Source of the DNA: Pollenia angustigena
Taxonomy: Eukaryota > Arthropoda > Insecta > Diptera > Polleniidae
NCBI GenBank assembly: GCA_930367215.1
Contig: OV884058.1
Span: 202,572,208 to 202,636,207, forward strand
Length of the DNA: 64,000 nt
Direction: 5' to 3'
Shown here: positions 20,340-31,217 of the stretch, piece by piece
Layout of the letters: every line of letters begins with the position of its first letter
Position numbering within the stretch: position 1 is the first letter of the stretch
The notes under the pieces: model-generated
What the model saw: the letters and a program-made list of their open reading frames with translations, nothing else
The model's database searches: none
What the model was told of the DNA's origin: nothing
Translations under genes and position numbers: made by a program

Positions 20340-22823
20340 TATATAATAAATTTCTTTGGAAGTTGTTTCATTTTTTTGGGTCTTATTTCATTTCGATGAA
20401 CTGTTTTTGAAAGTTTTTTCATTAATGTCTTTAGGAGTTACTTCATTATGAAATAACACCCAAAAGTTGGGGTTTGTTTCATTTAAGACTTGGAAATTAT
20501 TTCATTTTTTTGGGATTTATTTCTTTTTTCTAGTTTGGGACTTTTTTCATTTATTTTGGGATTTAATTCATTGGGAGTTATTGCACTGTGACTTATTGCA
20601 CCTGGGAGTTATTGCACGGAGCCACATTTGAGAGACTTCTTGTTAATTTTTGACAGTAGGTTAAGCAAGGCTATGCATATTATGGTTGGGCCTTTAGGTT
20701 TTAAAAGAAAAGTAGAAGAAAACTAAATTATAAACAGTTTAAGGTGATTAATAAATTTATCATTTTAAATAGTTTTTTGTAAAATTTTCAAAATGTTAGA
20801 TATGGTGTTTTGCGTTTTAGGTAACGGTATACATACATATCTGTGGCAATAAATAACACTGCTTTACAAATTTTTAATTTGGAAAAATACCAAGAACGCC
20901 ACATGCCTAGATAAGTTAATTGAGACCTCATGAACACGAAAAACGCTGTAATTTTTTTTTCCAAAGTACCGTTTTTTAGATAACGGTACTTTTGTGTTTT
21001 TCGGTGTATGGTCCCACTCAAACCCTTGTGGAGCCCAACCAAAAAGTCATCAATTTGGTTCATCAATTCGTATGCATTCAGCTTTTGCAATTGCTGTTCC
21101 AACACCGTAATTTCTTCTGTAATTTTTTTTTTTGGTGTGTTCAGGGTTGCTTTTATTTTACATTTGTATAAACGTTAACAAAATACAATTATAGAGATTG
21201 TCAGAAGTGATAAGTTATATTGTGAAATAGCAATATATAAAATTTTTAAGATTAAAAATGCTAAATAATGCTAAAAAAAATATTCTAAAAATGCTGAAAA
21301 TAATGCTAAATGCTATTTGAAAAATTCGCTGCTAAATCAAAATAAATAATGCTAAATTTAACAGTGAAAATGCTAAAAGGGTCACACTGTTGGTAGCGCT
21401 AAAAATTAATCGTTTAAAGATAGCTCGAGTTAATAGCAAATCAGATTTTATTTTTTTTTTCTTATGTATTTCTTTTCAAATGATAAACATATTTCAGCTT
21501 ACTTGCTGAAATAAATAGCATAAAACTTAACCATATCACTTTCTTTATCATAAATATAATTTCTTACTAAAAATTTATATTTTTGAACCACTCAATGCAA
21601 TGAATTGTCTCCAATTTGTAAAATTTAAATATTTGATGATTTGTTGACGATTTCGATAGCTGTTCATGACGATTTTGACGAATTTTGTTAAAACTTTTGG
21701 CGATTTTTGAAGAAAAAAGCCTAACAACCCTGTATGTGAGAATGTTTTATTGTATGTTTGCTTTAATATTTATCTTTCTCGAAAGAGGTGATATTTGATA
21801 AAAATTATTCCAAAAAAATGTTCTTACATGGTCTGCAATCTAAGGAAGAGTTCAAAGAGAAATATGTTATTCGGATTAACGGTAAATTTTTATTGTATTT
21901 TGATCATTATTCAGTTAAATTATTACTGAAAATATTTCGCGTTCAAAATGTCACGTATCGAACCAGATTTTGGCTTAAAAAAATATCACAGAAGATTTTG
22001 GAATTAAAACAAAGACATTTTAATGTTACATTGCTACGTAAAATTCTGAAAGTAGTTTGAATAAAAAATTGTGCCAGGTTTCGCTGAATTACACCTTCTT
22101 ATACATGACCAAAAAAACTATTACTGTTTTTTTCACGTTCGAATTAAAGCACTAAGAAAGCACTGTTATCTATGCCAAAGTTTATGGAGGGCGCGATTCT
22201 AGGTCAAAGATAATGGCAAAAGAAGTAGCGGTTCGAACGTGAAAAAAACAGAAGTAGTTTTTTTGGCCATGTATAAAAAGGCGTAACTAAGCGAAACCTG
22301 GCACAATTTGTTAGTCAAACTACTTTCAGAATTTTACGTAGCAATAAAACATTAAAATGTCTTTGGTTTGATTGCAAAATCTTCTGAATTTTCTTTTTTT
22401 TAAGCCAAAATCTGGGTCGATACGTGACATTTCGAACGTGAAATTTTTTCCGTAATAATTTAACTGAATAATGATCAAAATAAAATAAAAATTTACCGTT
22501 AATCCGAATAACATATTTCTCTTTGAACTCTTCCTTAGATTACAGACCATGTAAGAAAATTTTTTTGAATAATTTTTATCAAATAACACCTCTTTTAAGA
22601 AAGATAAATATTAAAGAAAACATACAATAAAACATTCTCACATATAAGAAATTACGTTTGCACAACTTTGCAGTCTGATTGTTCATCTAAGTGAACAAAT
22701 TTATGAGTAAATTTATAAAATTAGTAAAATCGAAATATTTCTCTATAACAATATCGTAAAATAATAAGCTATTAATAACTTTTAAATTTTCGGTCACGGT
22801 GGACCTTTTGACGGAAATGCCCA

Positions 22824-23800
22824 TATGCGATTTTCGTATTCAAGTATGAAAATTATTTTTTTCTGTGAGAAGAACTCTTAATTAAAAGAAATCATCAGAA
22901 TGCCCCAATATGGTTTTCGTCATCATTATATTTTTTAAAGTTGATGTATTTAACTGAATTAGTTTAATAAAAACGAGTTCGGAAATATTCTTTCTTTTGC
23001 TTTACTGTTTATAGATGAAAAAATTTGTCAACTCCAAGCCATTTACGTTTTTGGGTTGTATGGGCGTGGCATCGCCTCTTTGCCCAGTCACAATTTTATA
23101 TAGCCTAATGTCTCTTCCAGGGTCACAGTCACATGCTGTGAAAATTTCAAGGCCATCGGTCAAGGGTATGTATATACAAATACATATACATACATTCATT
23201 TTTAAATATATAGATAATAACTCAATAATTGTTTTTTTAAAAAATGTATGTGCTACTTACTTAAATTACATTTTGTCGTTTATCAAAAAAAAAAAAATGG
23301 TATGGTGTAATTATTGCGTTTTGTTATGGACCTCTTCAAATACAAAAAGCAATCAATTAATTTACGTAGCCCCCATACAAAAAACCCAATATCTAACTCT
23401 TTGAGTAGGATAAACCAACAAAAAGCAAAAAAAAATAAATAAAAAATTTGTGCAAAATATTCTCTATAAATAAAATTAACCAAATTTATCCATACTTTCA
23501 CCTAGTCTGCTTACAAAGAGAACGAACATTCAAAATCATTCTTATTAAAAAATTTAAATCTTCAATACACATTTAACTTCCCTACTAAGAAAATTATGTC
23601 AAGACATTCTCTCTGCAATATGTGGAGCCCTTGACAGTCTCAGTAAACCGGCATTGAAATCACAACTCAATTAAATAAAATTTATATACAATTTGCATTT
23701 GATTAAGTAAGATCCGCAAAATATGTACATGACATACAAATGAAATTCAATTTAAACAAGTGCACCTACTGCCATACTAAATTTACCACAACTGTTTTAT
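22824..23800. other. Decayed repeat sequence, no gene
   Basis: 22900-22990 resembles part of the 1 kb CACAG-ended MITE family (TTCGTCATCATTATATTTTT). 23015-23170 is a less AT-rich stretch (GGGCGTGGCATCGCC) that looks like an old repeat remnant. Nothing else recognised. Confidence 0.4.
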
Positions 23801-23814
23801 ACTTCTTGTTTTAC

Positions 23815-23822
23815 TATAAAAG
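23815..23822 (+). promoter_or_regulatory. TATA box of cuticle-type gene B
   Basis: TATAAAAG 82 bases upstream of the first exon ATG at 23904; predicted start of transcription is about 23845. Confidence 0.78.
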
Positions 23823-23903
23823 GTTTTAACAGTTACACAAAAGATATCACAACCTCTCTAGCGATAATTCAATAAACAATTAATCAACTTTAACTTTTTA
23901 AAA

Positions 23904-24590
23904 ATGTTCAAATTTGTAAGTAAAGCCTTAACTTAAAATTTAGTACACTTTATCAAATATTTAATAAATTTTCCCCTTTAACAGATTGTTGTATTTGCTG
24001 CTTGCTTCGCTTATGCTACTGCCGGAGTTGTTCACACCGCTTTAGCGGCTGCTCCCGCTGCTGTGGCTTATGCTAATGCTCCTTTGTATGCTGCTGGTGG
24101 TAGCCAACAAATCGATGTCCGTCACAACTACGATGGCACTCTGTCGTCTTACACCACTACTCCCTTCGCTTACACTTCTCCCATATCTAGCCGTTATGTA
24201 GCAGGTGCCCCTGCTGCTTATGCTGCTGCTCCAGCTGCTTTTGGTGTGCCTGCTAAATATGTAGCCCCTGCTGGTGTTGTAGCCGCACCCTCTGCTTTCG
24301 CTGCTCCTGGACATGTTGTTGCTGCTCCCACTACTTTTGCTGCCCCAGCTCAATATGTAGCTGCACCTGCTGCTTTTGCTGCTTCTGCTCAATACGTAGG
24401 CCCTGCTGGTGTTGTAGCTGCGCCTGCTGCTTTCGCCACCCCTGCCAAATATGTAGCTCCTACAGGTGTTGCCAGTCCTTTTGCCGCTGTATCTCCCTAT
24501 CAAGCTGCTTATGCTGCTCATTACGCTGCCGGTTACGCCACTCCTTTGGCTACTCCATTTGCTGTTGCTCCCGCTAAAGTTGTAGTTTAA
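23904..24590 (+). CDS. Alanine-rich secreted cuticle-type protein (paralogue B)
   Basis: Exon 1 is 23904-23915 (ATG TTC AAA TTT), intron 23916-23984 (GTAAGT...ACAG, 69 bp, phase 0), exon 2 is 23985-24590 ending TAA. The product is 205 residues. Signal peptide MFKFIVVFAACFAYATA at 1-17; conserved SQQIDVRHNYDGTLSSYT; then about 110 residues of Ala/Pro/Val repeats with regularly spaced KYVAPAGV and QYVAAPAAF. Closely similar to the gene at 13763-14433, including signal peptide and core block, so the pair arose by inverted duplication and was later separated by mobile DNA. Likely a structural component of cuticle expressed in epidermis in moult-linked pulses (inference from family). Confidence 0.9.
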
Positions 24591-24739
24591 GTTTGAAACG
24601 CAAAGAGACTTTTAAATTTGTTAATATATTTTATTGTAAATTTGTTAAGGAAAAATATATGAAACATTTATTTTCGATTTTGGAATTATTAAATAGAAGT
24701 TAATTAAATGAAAATTACAGAAAAGCCCTGGAGAAAATA

Positions 24740-25345
24740 GGAACCTGTAGCGGCTTTAAGCTTTTGGTAGATATGTAGATAGAAAGACTTGCGTAAAGTT
24801 ACATTTCTTGCACTCACCTAGAGGCCAGTATGGTGCATTGTAACGCCTTAAGAAGCAAGAGAATTAAAGAAATCGGAAAACTAGTGGAAAGGGTTAACAC
24901 AAGAAATAGGGGAAACTACCATCAGACGAGAAGGAAAAACCACCCTACTTAACCCAAAAACTCTACATATGCCTAGTCTCCAGTTGCCTGTTATAAAGCC
25001 AGGTTTTGCCCATAACAAATCCCGTCAGATTCTTGAGCACACAACCTGCGAGATCTTAAAATTCGCTCATAAAACAACTACCCAGTCATCTCAACCTGCT
25101 CTTTCGTAACATAGAACAGTGCAACAGAATGTGATCAACTGTCTCTATCTCATCTGTGTTCTTGCAGAAAATTCAAAAATCCGATAAATCAAATACCAGA
25201 AACACCGTCCACCTTCCTATCATGCAGTAGCCCGAGATAATACCTATGGTTCTAAGGCAGACCTGATGTCTGCCTACTAGTGAACTAAAGTTGTTCTTCC
25301 TGAGCACCGGCCATAACATCCATGACACTCTGCCGTCCGTTCTAT
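24740..25345 (-). pseudogene. LINE fragment, 3' end of the second open frame
   Basis: Minus-strand reading gives IGIISGYCMIGRW... followed by FCKNTDEIETVDHILLHCSM and LRKSRL, matching the Cys/His terminal motif of Jockey/R1/LOA-type LINE polymerases (CxxC, E, HILxxC, R). Multiple stops and frame changes. Upstream and downstream limits are uncertain. Confidence 0.6.
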
Positions 25346-25470
25346 TCCTCCAGGCCTGATTAGTTCCATCCAGAACCTATTGACTTACCCTTCCCCAGAT
25401 AGGAGCCTATTATAGGCTCAGGCCTGCACACGGTTAGGATCATCCATTTTCGAGCCCAGTCTCGCCAACT

Positions 25471-25935
25471 TATTAGGCTTAAGTTCATCAAATTTAATTT
25501 TCATTAAATTATTTTTATGAAGAAAGGAATTTTACAACATGAAAATTTATTAAAATTGTTATTGATAATCTTTCATTCTTGACCGTGGCCGGGGCTCCAA
25601 CTCTGGCCGGCAGGTTACCATGACATGTTTCGATCGCAACCATTCGATCTCTTCAGATGGATTTGCCGTCTTACACTCGCAACCATCGACGACTGCTGAC
25701 GTCAATAGTCAAACACCAATCCTAAAACCAAATTGTATTTTAACCTTTACAAGATCGAAATTTGCTTTTCTGAATGATTATCCATTTTAATTGATTTTAA
25801 TGTTTTTGCCTTACTTCTGTTTTCTCGTACTTTTTGTCAAGAATTTTGTCAAAGTACATTTTTTGTTTTCATTTTTGTCTTTTTTTCAGTTGACCTTTTT
25901 CAGCACAACTTTTCGTTGCCAGTGATGTGGCAGTC
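25471..25935 (-). repeat. tRNA-like SINE-type repeat, diverged single copy
   Basis: About 450 bases matching the 561-bp units at 61511-62770. Contains a tRNA-like head with the minus-strand counterpart of a pol III B box (degenerate here) and a ~140-base AT-rich tail ending near AGGCTTAAGTTCAT. Confidence 0.7.
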
Positions 25936-26214
25936 ATCAGATCTCCCTTGGAGCCTTTCTTTGGTACGAATATTTCAAAATGATTTTCAATGTTAGAATT
26001 TCTAGTCTTCCTAAACTTTTAGAACAATCCTAAAATATGATCATCTCTAAAAAAAATCTTCGATGTGGAATGTAACAGTTAAAATACGTACATTTGAAAA
26101 GGACCATGACCTTTTGCCCTTTTAAGGAGCCAAAAGCCAAAGCAGGTTGGGAAATTGCTTTAATTTTCTCATTTCTAGGACCGGGTTTTTTTTCAAGATA
26201 AATTAAATCAAGGC

Positions 26215-26406
26215 TTAAAAAACTGCAGTCGAAACAAAAAACTGTCGAACAAAAAACGAAAATTCGTGTACAAATTTTCGCTTTTGGAGAAAGAAGTCGC
26301 TGTCAAACCAAACCAGAAGTTAAAGCAATAGTTTTTTTTTTTTGCTTATGACAAATGAAAAAGTGGAAGAAATGGTTGTTTTTCTACTTTGACTGCAGTT
26401 TTTTAA
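26215..26406. repeat. Short inverted-repeat element (TTAAAAAACTGCAGTC ends)
   Basis: TTAAAAAACTGCAGTC at the left, GACTGCAGTTTTTTAA at the right, 192 bp. 30690-30785 is an inverted, partial copy of its left part. Confidence 0.7.
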
Positions 26407-26616
26407 ACGCTGAATTAAACTCTTAAAGAACAGATTGTTATATTTTTATACGACTTTTAAGTCAATTGCCGAATCAGAGGAAGTTAATAATTGATATTTC
26501 GAAAATATTTCCAATTTTTAGGATAGTCGTTTAATCTTTATTTCGTTAATATTCATATTTTATTAAATCGTATTTAAATAAAGTTTGATTTTGTTTAGTG
26601 TTATTTTAAAAGTCTT

Positions 26617-26958
26617 ATGGCCATTTTCTCAATGTATCGACAAACTGCCTGTTACTTAATGTCAACATAAATTTATTGGAACGATAAACTGTCCGTTAAC
26701 GATTTTTAGTTTCTCAATATACCGGCAAAAAACATTGTTTTCAGCTGGCAACGCCACTCAAAATACATGTAAAAGTTGGGAGTCAGCTGATTGAATTTAT
26801 CTGTACGGCAAATAAAAGGAAAATAAATAATTGGCAGATGAGTGCCGGTTAGCTTTGCGATAAAATCGAAGCAAATGAGACATTGAGAAAACCAAATTTC
26901 TTTAATGTGCAGTTTTTCGTTGGGAAAAAAGATAATTGACTAATGAGAAAATGGCCAT
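26617..26958. mobile_element. MITE with ATGGCCATTTTCTCA ends
   Basis: ATGGCCATTTTCTCA at the left faces TGAGAAAATGGCCAT at the right (342 bp). Non-coding. Flanks TT on both sides do not fix the superfamily. Confidence 0.7.
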
Positions 26959-27008
26959 TATTAAATTTATAGAAAAGTATGGTAGCACTTTTAATTACAA
27001 AAATAAAA

Positions 27009-27510
27009 TCTATATGCATATATGAAAATGAAAAATGTTTGTATGTTTGTTTGTTTGTTTGTATGTTGGCTTACCTAAACTACTGAACCAATTTTCCTGA
27101 AATTTTTACCATAACATCACGTAAGGCCCTTAAATAAAAAAGACTACTTATTTTTTCGATAGGGGCAGGGGAATTGGTACCCCCCCATTGAATGCCAATA
27201 TTAAATATCGCGTATCTTAAGAGCGGCTGCACGCATTTTGTTGAATTTTTGGTTTTAAATAAAATTGCAGCAGCGGAAGTGGTTGCCCCCATAGGACGCC
27301 AATGTTTAATATCGCATGTCTTAAGAACTATTATAGTGAGAATGTTCAAACTTTGTAGAAGTCACTCTTCTGGTATACTTCACTTTTGAAAATAAAAATA
27401 AAGCGGGTAGGCGCAGGGGGGAAATACCTCCCATAGAATGCATATATGAAACATCTCTCAACTAAAGAATTGGTGAAGACAGTGTAGCGAAGCGCACCGG
27501 GTTAAGCTAG
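27009..27510 (+). mobile_element. Short non-autonomous Helitron
   Basis: Begins TC (TCTATATGCATATATGAAAA) after an A and ends GCGAAGCGCACCGGGTTAAG then CTAG before a T, the A/T insertion context and TC...CTAG termini of Helitrons. A GC-rich short hairpin (AGCGAAGCGC) lies just before the end. The 5' part has the (TGTT)n stretch common in these elements. 502 bp, non-coding. Confidence 0.8.
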
Positions 27511-28380
27511 TATCATATAAAGTTACAAGGTGGTCTCAAAACACAGTAACAGTTATTGCTTTGCCTGTTGTTGTTATAAAATCATTTTTAAAATAGAAAA
27601 CGTAATGGACCACTGATCTCAAGTGGGGTGAGTTGGGATGCCAAACAATAACTTGTTTTCGAGGGAGCTTAAAATCATGGAAAGTTTTTTTTAGCCATGG
27701 TCAGTTTAATTAGTTAATTCTAAATGTTTAGCCTAAAATTTATTAAAACAATCGAGTATTAAGTTCTCTTGAGATATCAGAGCCACTTTATAAAACAAAT
27801 GATTAATAAATTTAAAATAAAAAACATGCATTTGTAAACTTGCACTATTGATCCCCAAAGTGCTGAGAACTGAGCAAAAAACAAGAAAAAATCATTGAAA
27901 ATCGTTAACTAAATCTCGACATATGCAGTTATAGGAAATAACGTCGAACAGAAACGAAATAATACTCCAATGTTTAGGCACTTACTTCATATGAAACAAA
28001 ACACCACTTTCTAAAATGAAATAAGACCGCAATGTAATACATTTCTGTGGCATCTATATTATTTTTGTTGTTTGGCCAATGTAGTTGTTCATTAGGGGCA
28101 TTTTAAAACATCTTAAGTCATATTAAAAAAGTTGATAAAAATATTGTTAATCATACGAATTTTCATCCAAAAACTATTTTTGCTTACATTTTTAAAATTT
28201 TGTATTATAAACGCAATTTTTCTTAAATTTTGGTTTATTTTATTATTTGATAAAAATTATTTTTTGACCGAGTTTTTTTTTAAACTTTTTTGCTATCTTA
28301 TCTCGACTTAAGATGTTTTGTCAAAATGCCGCAGATTCTATTGTACACTTTTGGTTAAAAAAATTGAGGCGGTAGAAAGC
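27511..28380. other. No recognisable feature
   Basis: AT-rich spacer. A phrase of the GAAATAA / TAACTCC-type repeats occurs near 27940-28030, reminiscent of the Mutator-like subterminal repeats, but no ends were found. Confidence 0.4.
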
Positions 28381-28384
28381 ATGG

Positions 28385-29874
28385 GTGGCTTTTCGGCCGG
28401 GCGCAAGAATTTTCAGCTCTATGGTACAACATGTGGGCAACGAAAGGGCTGACTGCTTGGCTAACCGGGACGCCCTGAGCCTTTCGATGGCGTCTCTGCC
28501 GGTCACATTAGGAGACGTTGCAAACATGATCCTACACAGAAAAAATTATTTTTCCAATTCAAACAAAAAATTTGTAGAATCAAACAATTTTGTGTCTGAA
28601 ATCGGTCCTATAAACAAATTCGCATAGTCAAATAATTTATTTGCATTTTGTTTATTGAAAAAAACACTGATTTTTTCAAACAAATAATTTAACTGAATCA
28701 AACAAAAAGTTTACTGAAATTCATATACTAAATTTCAAAATCAAAAAAAAAAGGTTTTTGCACAAGCAATGATGCGCACACAAGCAGGCACTGTATTAGA
28801 AGATGATGGCAGAGAGAGCAGAGCGGCCTTTGAGACACATTTTTTTGTTGGAATAATTTTTGAACGAAGTCTTTTTTTAAACACGCAATGTTTTTCGTCA
28901 TCACACACTGTTGCTGTATCCTTTCCTTTGCTAATGAAGTAGAAATGTAGCCCAAAAACGGCGACAGACCGACTCGATATGTTTTTCGTCATCATTATAT
29001 TTTTGTATTTGATGTATTTAAGCAAACAGTTTGAAAAAATTGAATACGGGATTTTGTTTTTTTTAACCAACTTTGAAACCAACCAAAAATTTATTTTGTT
29101 TCTTATAATGTTGTTTCTGTTCTTTAAAAAGAGTGAAACGTTTTTTTACCTGTAATATTTTTGTTTTTTTTTTACTTCAAACCTCTTCATCTTTCTTACT
29201 GTTGTACTTTTTTAAAGTGTCCAAAAATAGACTGTATGTGTTTTTTGTTGTAGTTCTTATATTTCAAATTAGGAAGTGTTGCTTACGATCAAATAAAAAA
29301 ATGCAAAAAGACGACAACATTAAAAATCGTTAAATATTTCATACAAAATTATGAAAACTTGAAACCAATAACGCGTGTATTATATTTTTGAATGGTTGTC
29401 AACATTTTTGTTGGTTAAATAAAAATCAAACAAAAATTTTAATTGAATCAGTAAAAAAATTTGTAGGAATTAAAAAAAATTTCAAACAAGCGTTTGTTTG
29501 AAAATAATTCGGCAATAATTATTTCTGTGTAACGTGAATTTCTTCAAACATTGACGTCCACCTCTGGATTGAGCCAGTCTAATAGATTTGTGACTTTTTC
29601 CCGTGGCAGGGGAGGTAGGCTACTTCTTCTTGAGAAGGGGAAACTTAGGCTACTTGTGGGCCTATCTACGGGGCACTGGGGTCTCAGATACCATCAGTAT
29701 ATAATGGATAATGGTCGTACCAAGATTTGCACATTTTATGAGGTTGATGACGAAACATGGGAACAATGGGGTCCCGTATGCATTACAGTACCTTTAGATT
29801 TGTACTCGTGTCCTGCTCATTCGAACGACTTTAGCAATATAGCAATAATGGCTCATTTGCTGTATATGTTGTGA
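28385..29874 (+). pseudogene. LINE fragment (RNase H and C-terminal motif) split by a MITE
   Basis: 28420-28534 reads VQHVGNERADCLANRDALSL, the end of a LINE RNase H domain (GNERAD). After the 995-bp MITE (28535-29529) the polymerase tail continues as LLVGLSTGHWGLRYHQYIMD and CTFYEVDDETWE, the usual STGH-LRYH-CxxC-E segment that follows RNase H in Jockey-like LINEs. One Cys of the motif and the reading frame are damaged. The open stretch 29551-29874 is what remains of the coding frame. Confidence 0.7.
28535..29529. mobile_element. 1 kb TA-flanked MITE, CACAGAAAAAATTATT ends, copy 1
   Basis: CACAGAAAAAATTATT at the left, AATAATTATTTCTGTG at the right, TA at both flanks (28533-28534, 29530-29531). 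About 97% identical by eye to 38845-39852. Small open frames inside are not conserved between the copies. A truncated third copy is at 41425-41665. Confidence 0.88.
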
Positions 29875-29879
29875 ACAAC

Positions 29880-30690
29880 TAGATGCAGTTCAAGTGATAA
29901 CGTCGCGAAGGGTTGGCACAACTATGGCAAGATGTGGTTAAATTTTGCCTTCGGTTTCAGGATGTTCTCCGTTTGCCATTTTAAGAATGCAATCGGCAAA
30001 TTGTTAATCGCAAACGACATCCTTCAAGTACCAAAGATTTGTGGCTTTATGTTAAGCCTTCGTTGGCTCGAGTTCCTTTCGGGACTACCGTACCACCAGG
30101 TGCATCCAAAAAAACATTAATTCTCTTTCTTTCTCCATACTGGTAAGAATATGCTGATATACGTAATTTTGTTTATTTGTAAGTAACTCTTTATTAGATG
30201 CCAACAATTCTCTTATGTCACTAATGGCGTAATTGGTATGCCTCAGATATTTTCGATTAAGGAAATTTGCTACAGACCAGTAGCCTCCATTAGCCGCTTA
30301 ATGTCTTCCGAGAGGGTATATTTGTGTGCAGCTTCGGATGAGAAACGCTCAACCCAGCTTCCTCTTAATTAGTGTCCCAATCTCTGTATTGCTCGAGCAG
30401 TCCAAGAGCGTATTGAAATGTCGGATCGAGTACACCGTTCACAGTCTTCAAACTTTCAAAAGATGACCTCATTTGTGTGAAGATAAATATATTAACCCAA
30501 GACACAAGCCAACGTCTTTAGCATGCAACGATTTGTTAGCTAAAATTGCACTGTTACATACTTAACAGAGCTATGTTAACATTAAATAAATTGGAAAAAT
30601 TTTAAAATACAGAAAATTTAAAAAAATATCACTATCCCTCTATATGGAATCGATTTGCAGGAAAACTTTTAATTCATTAAATATAAACAG
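29880..30690. other. Unrecognised low-copy sequence
   Basis: Less AT-rich than its surroundings. Minus-strand phrases such as FESLKTVNGVLDPTFQYAL (about 30385-30460) and VERFSSEAAHKYTLSEDIKR (about 30280-30360) look like decayed protein-coding DNA, but they lie in different frames with stops and I do not recognise them. Possibly a transposase or gene fragment. Confidence 0.35.
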
Positions 30691-30954
30691 TCGCTGTCAA
30701 ACCAACTCAACAAGCGAAAAATTGTACAAAAATTTTCGTTTTTAGTTCGACAGTTTATAGTTTTGACTGCAGTTTTTTAAACCCTGATTTTCAATACCAG
30801 GCATGTTACATTATTCTGCAAATGGCAAAATATTTCGAAAACTTTGCAAATAGTAGAACTTGTTTTCTTAATGAATGACAACATTTATGGAGCCCCTTTG
30901 ATTTTATGATCTTGTACATAAACCATAATTTTATAGTTAATAAATAAATATAAA

Positions 30955-31125
30955 ATAAACATTTTTTTAATTTTTCGAATTTATTCTATGAGTTAAATTT
31001 CAGTTATGTATTTTGTAAAGCTTTTTTGTAATAGTTCTATTCATTTAATTTTTCAGAAATGACTTTAAAAATTAAAAAAATGTTTATAATAATATAAAGT
31101 AACCTTCACAAGGAAATAATTCCCA
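30955..31125. repeat. Rearranged copy of part of the 41.7-46.9 kb transposon
   Basis: 30957-31067 matches 46472-46583 in the same orientation (TTCGAATTTATTCTATGAGT, AATAGTTCTATTC, TTTTTCAGAAATGACTTTA), and 31072-31125 matches 46427-46475 in inverse orientation. It lies just beyond the poly(A) signal of the cuticle-type gene at 31218-31755. Confidence 0.75.
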
Positions 31126-31144
31126 ATTTCTATATATAAAATAT

Positions 31145-31150
31145 TTTATT
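31145..31150 (-). terminator. Poly(A) signal of cuticle-type gene C
   Basis: Minus-strand AATAAA 68 bases after the stop codon at 31218-31220. Confidence 0.6.
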
Positions 31151-31217
31151 TTAATTATTCTCATTGATAAAAAAAAAATTATTTACAAAATTTAACACAA
31201 TCTTTTTGGCAACAGAC

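Larger units (their letters stand above)
18009..20623. mobile_element. Mutator-like element (non-autonomous) with 9-bp target duplication
   Basis: Left end GGGTCCGTGCAATAACTCCC, right end the inverse of GGCTCCGTGCAATAACTCCC. Perfect 9-bp duplication ACATTTGAG at 18000-18008 and 20624-20632. The uninterrupted relative at 60.4 kb reads CATTTGAGAGGC, confirming the insertion site. Long subterminal zones repeat GGGAGTTATTTCATT. A 9-bp duplication fits the Mutator superfamily; no transposase seen. F2 is nested in it. Confidence 0.8.
17865..20693. mobile_element. Left-truncated copy of the TTA-flanked element at 60207-60463, split by a MULE
   Basis: 17865-18008 and 20624-20693 align with 60207-60463 (shared CATTTGCTTAAG, ATTCCGTACGGAA, TTTTTGACAGTAG, GCATATT). 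The right end GGTTGGGCCT is followed by TTA (20694-20696). The intact relative shows that everything from 18009 to 20632 is a later insertion. Confidence 0.75.
17277..21389. mobile_element. hAT-type element H2, CAGTGTGACC ends
   Basis: Left CAGTGTGACC, right GGTCACACTG. Flanks GTGGTAGC (17269-17276) and TTGGTAGC (21390-21397), a 7-of-8 target duplication. Both subterminal zones are packed with ATGCTAAAA repeats. A weak open frame (20788-21105 minus) was not recognised. Contains three further nested elements. Confidence 0.85.
16170..21732. mobile_element. hAT-type element H1, CAGGGTTGTTAG ends, inserted in F1
   Basis: CAGGGTTGTTAG at the left and CTAACAACCCTG at the right. Subterminal GACGATTT / TGACGA repeats at both ends. 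The opposite arm of F1 shows the empty-site sequence TATGTGAG; the right flank retains it at 21733-21740 while the left flank (AAATGGAG) has decayed. Contains a pogo-like fragment and all deeper elements. Confidence 0.8.
15984..22823. mobile_element. TA-flanked foldback element F1, host of the nest
   Basis: Left end TGGGCATTTCCGTCAAAACG after TA (15982-15983), right end its inverse CGGAAATGCCCA followed by TA (22824-22825). Arms are about 600 bp: left 15984-16169 plus 21733-22142 (split by a later insertion), right about 22210-22823, with a central loop of roughly 70 bp. Each arm carries the same ~90-codon open frame in opposite orientation (21788-22060 plus, 22326-22589 minus), unrecognised and probably fortuitous. 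TA duplication suggests Tc1/mariner-type mobilisation. Confidence 0.85.

Noticed and set aside
20788..21105. 105-codon minus-strand frame in hAT H2
   Set aside because: Some helical character (LEQQLQKLNAYELMNQIDDF) but no recognisable domain; kept as unrecognised inside the element rather than a gene.
21788..22589. Two ~90-codon frames in opposite directions
   Set aside because: They are the same sequence in the two arms of foldback F1, with differences that do not preserve the protein.
24042..24521. Minus-strand 159-codon frame opposite gene B
   Set aside because: Same shadow effect as in gene A; no signal peptide or promoter.
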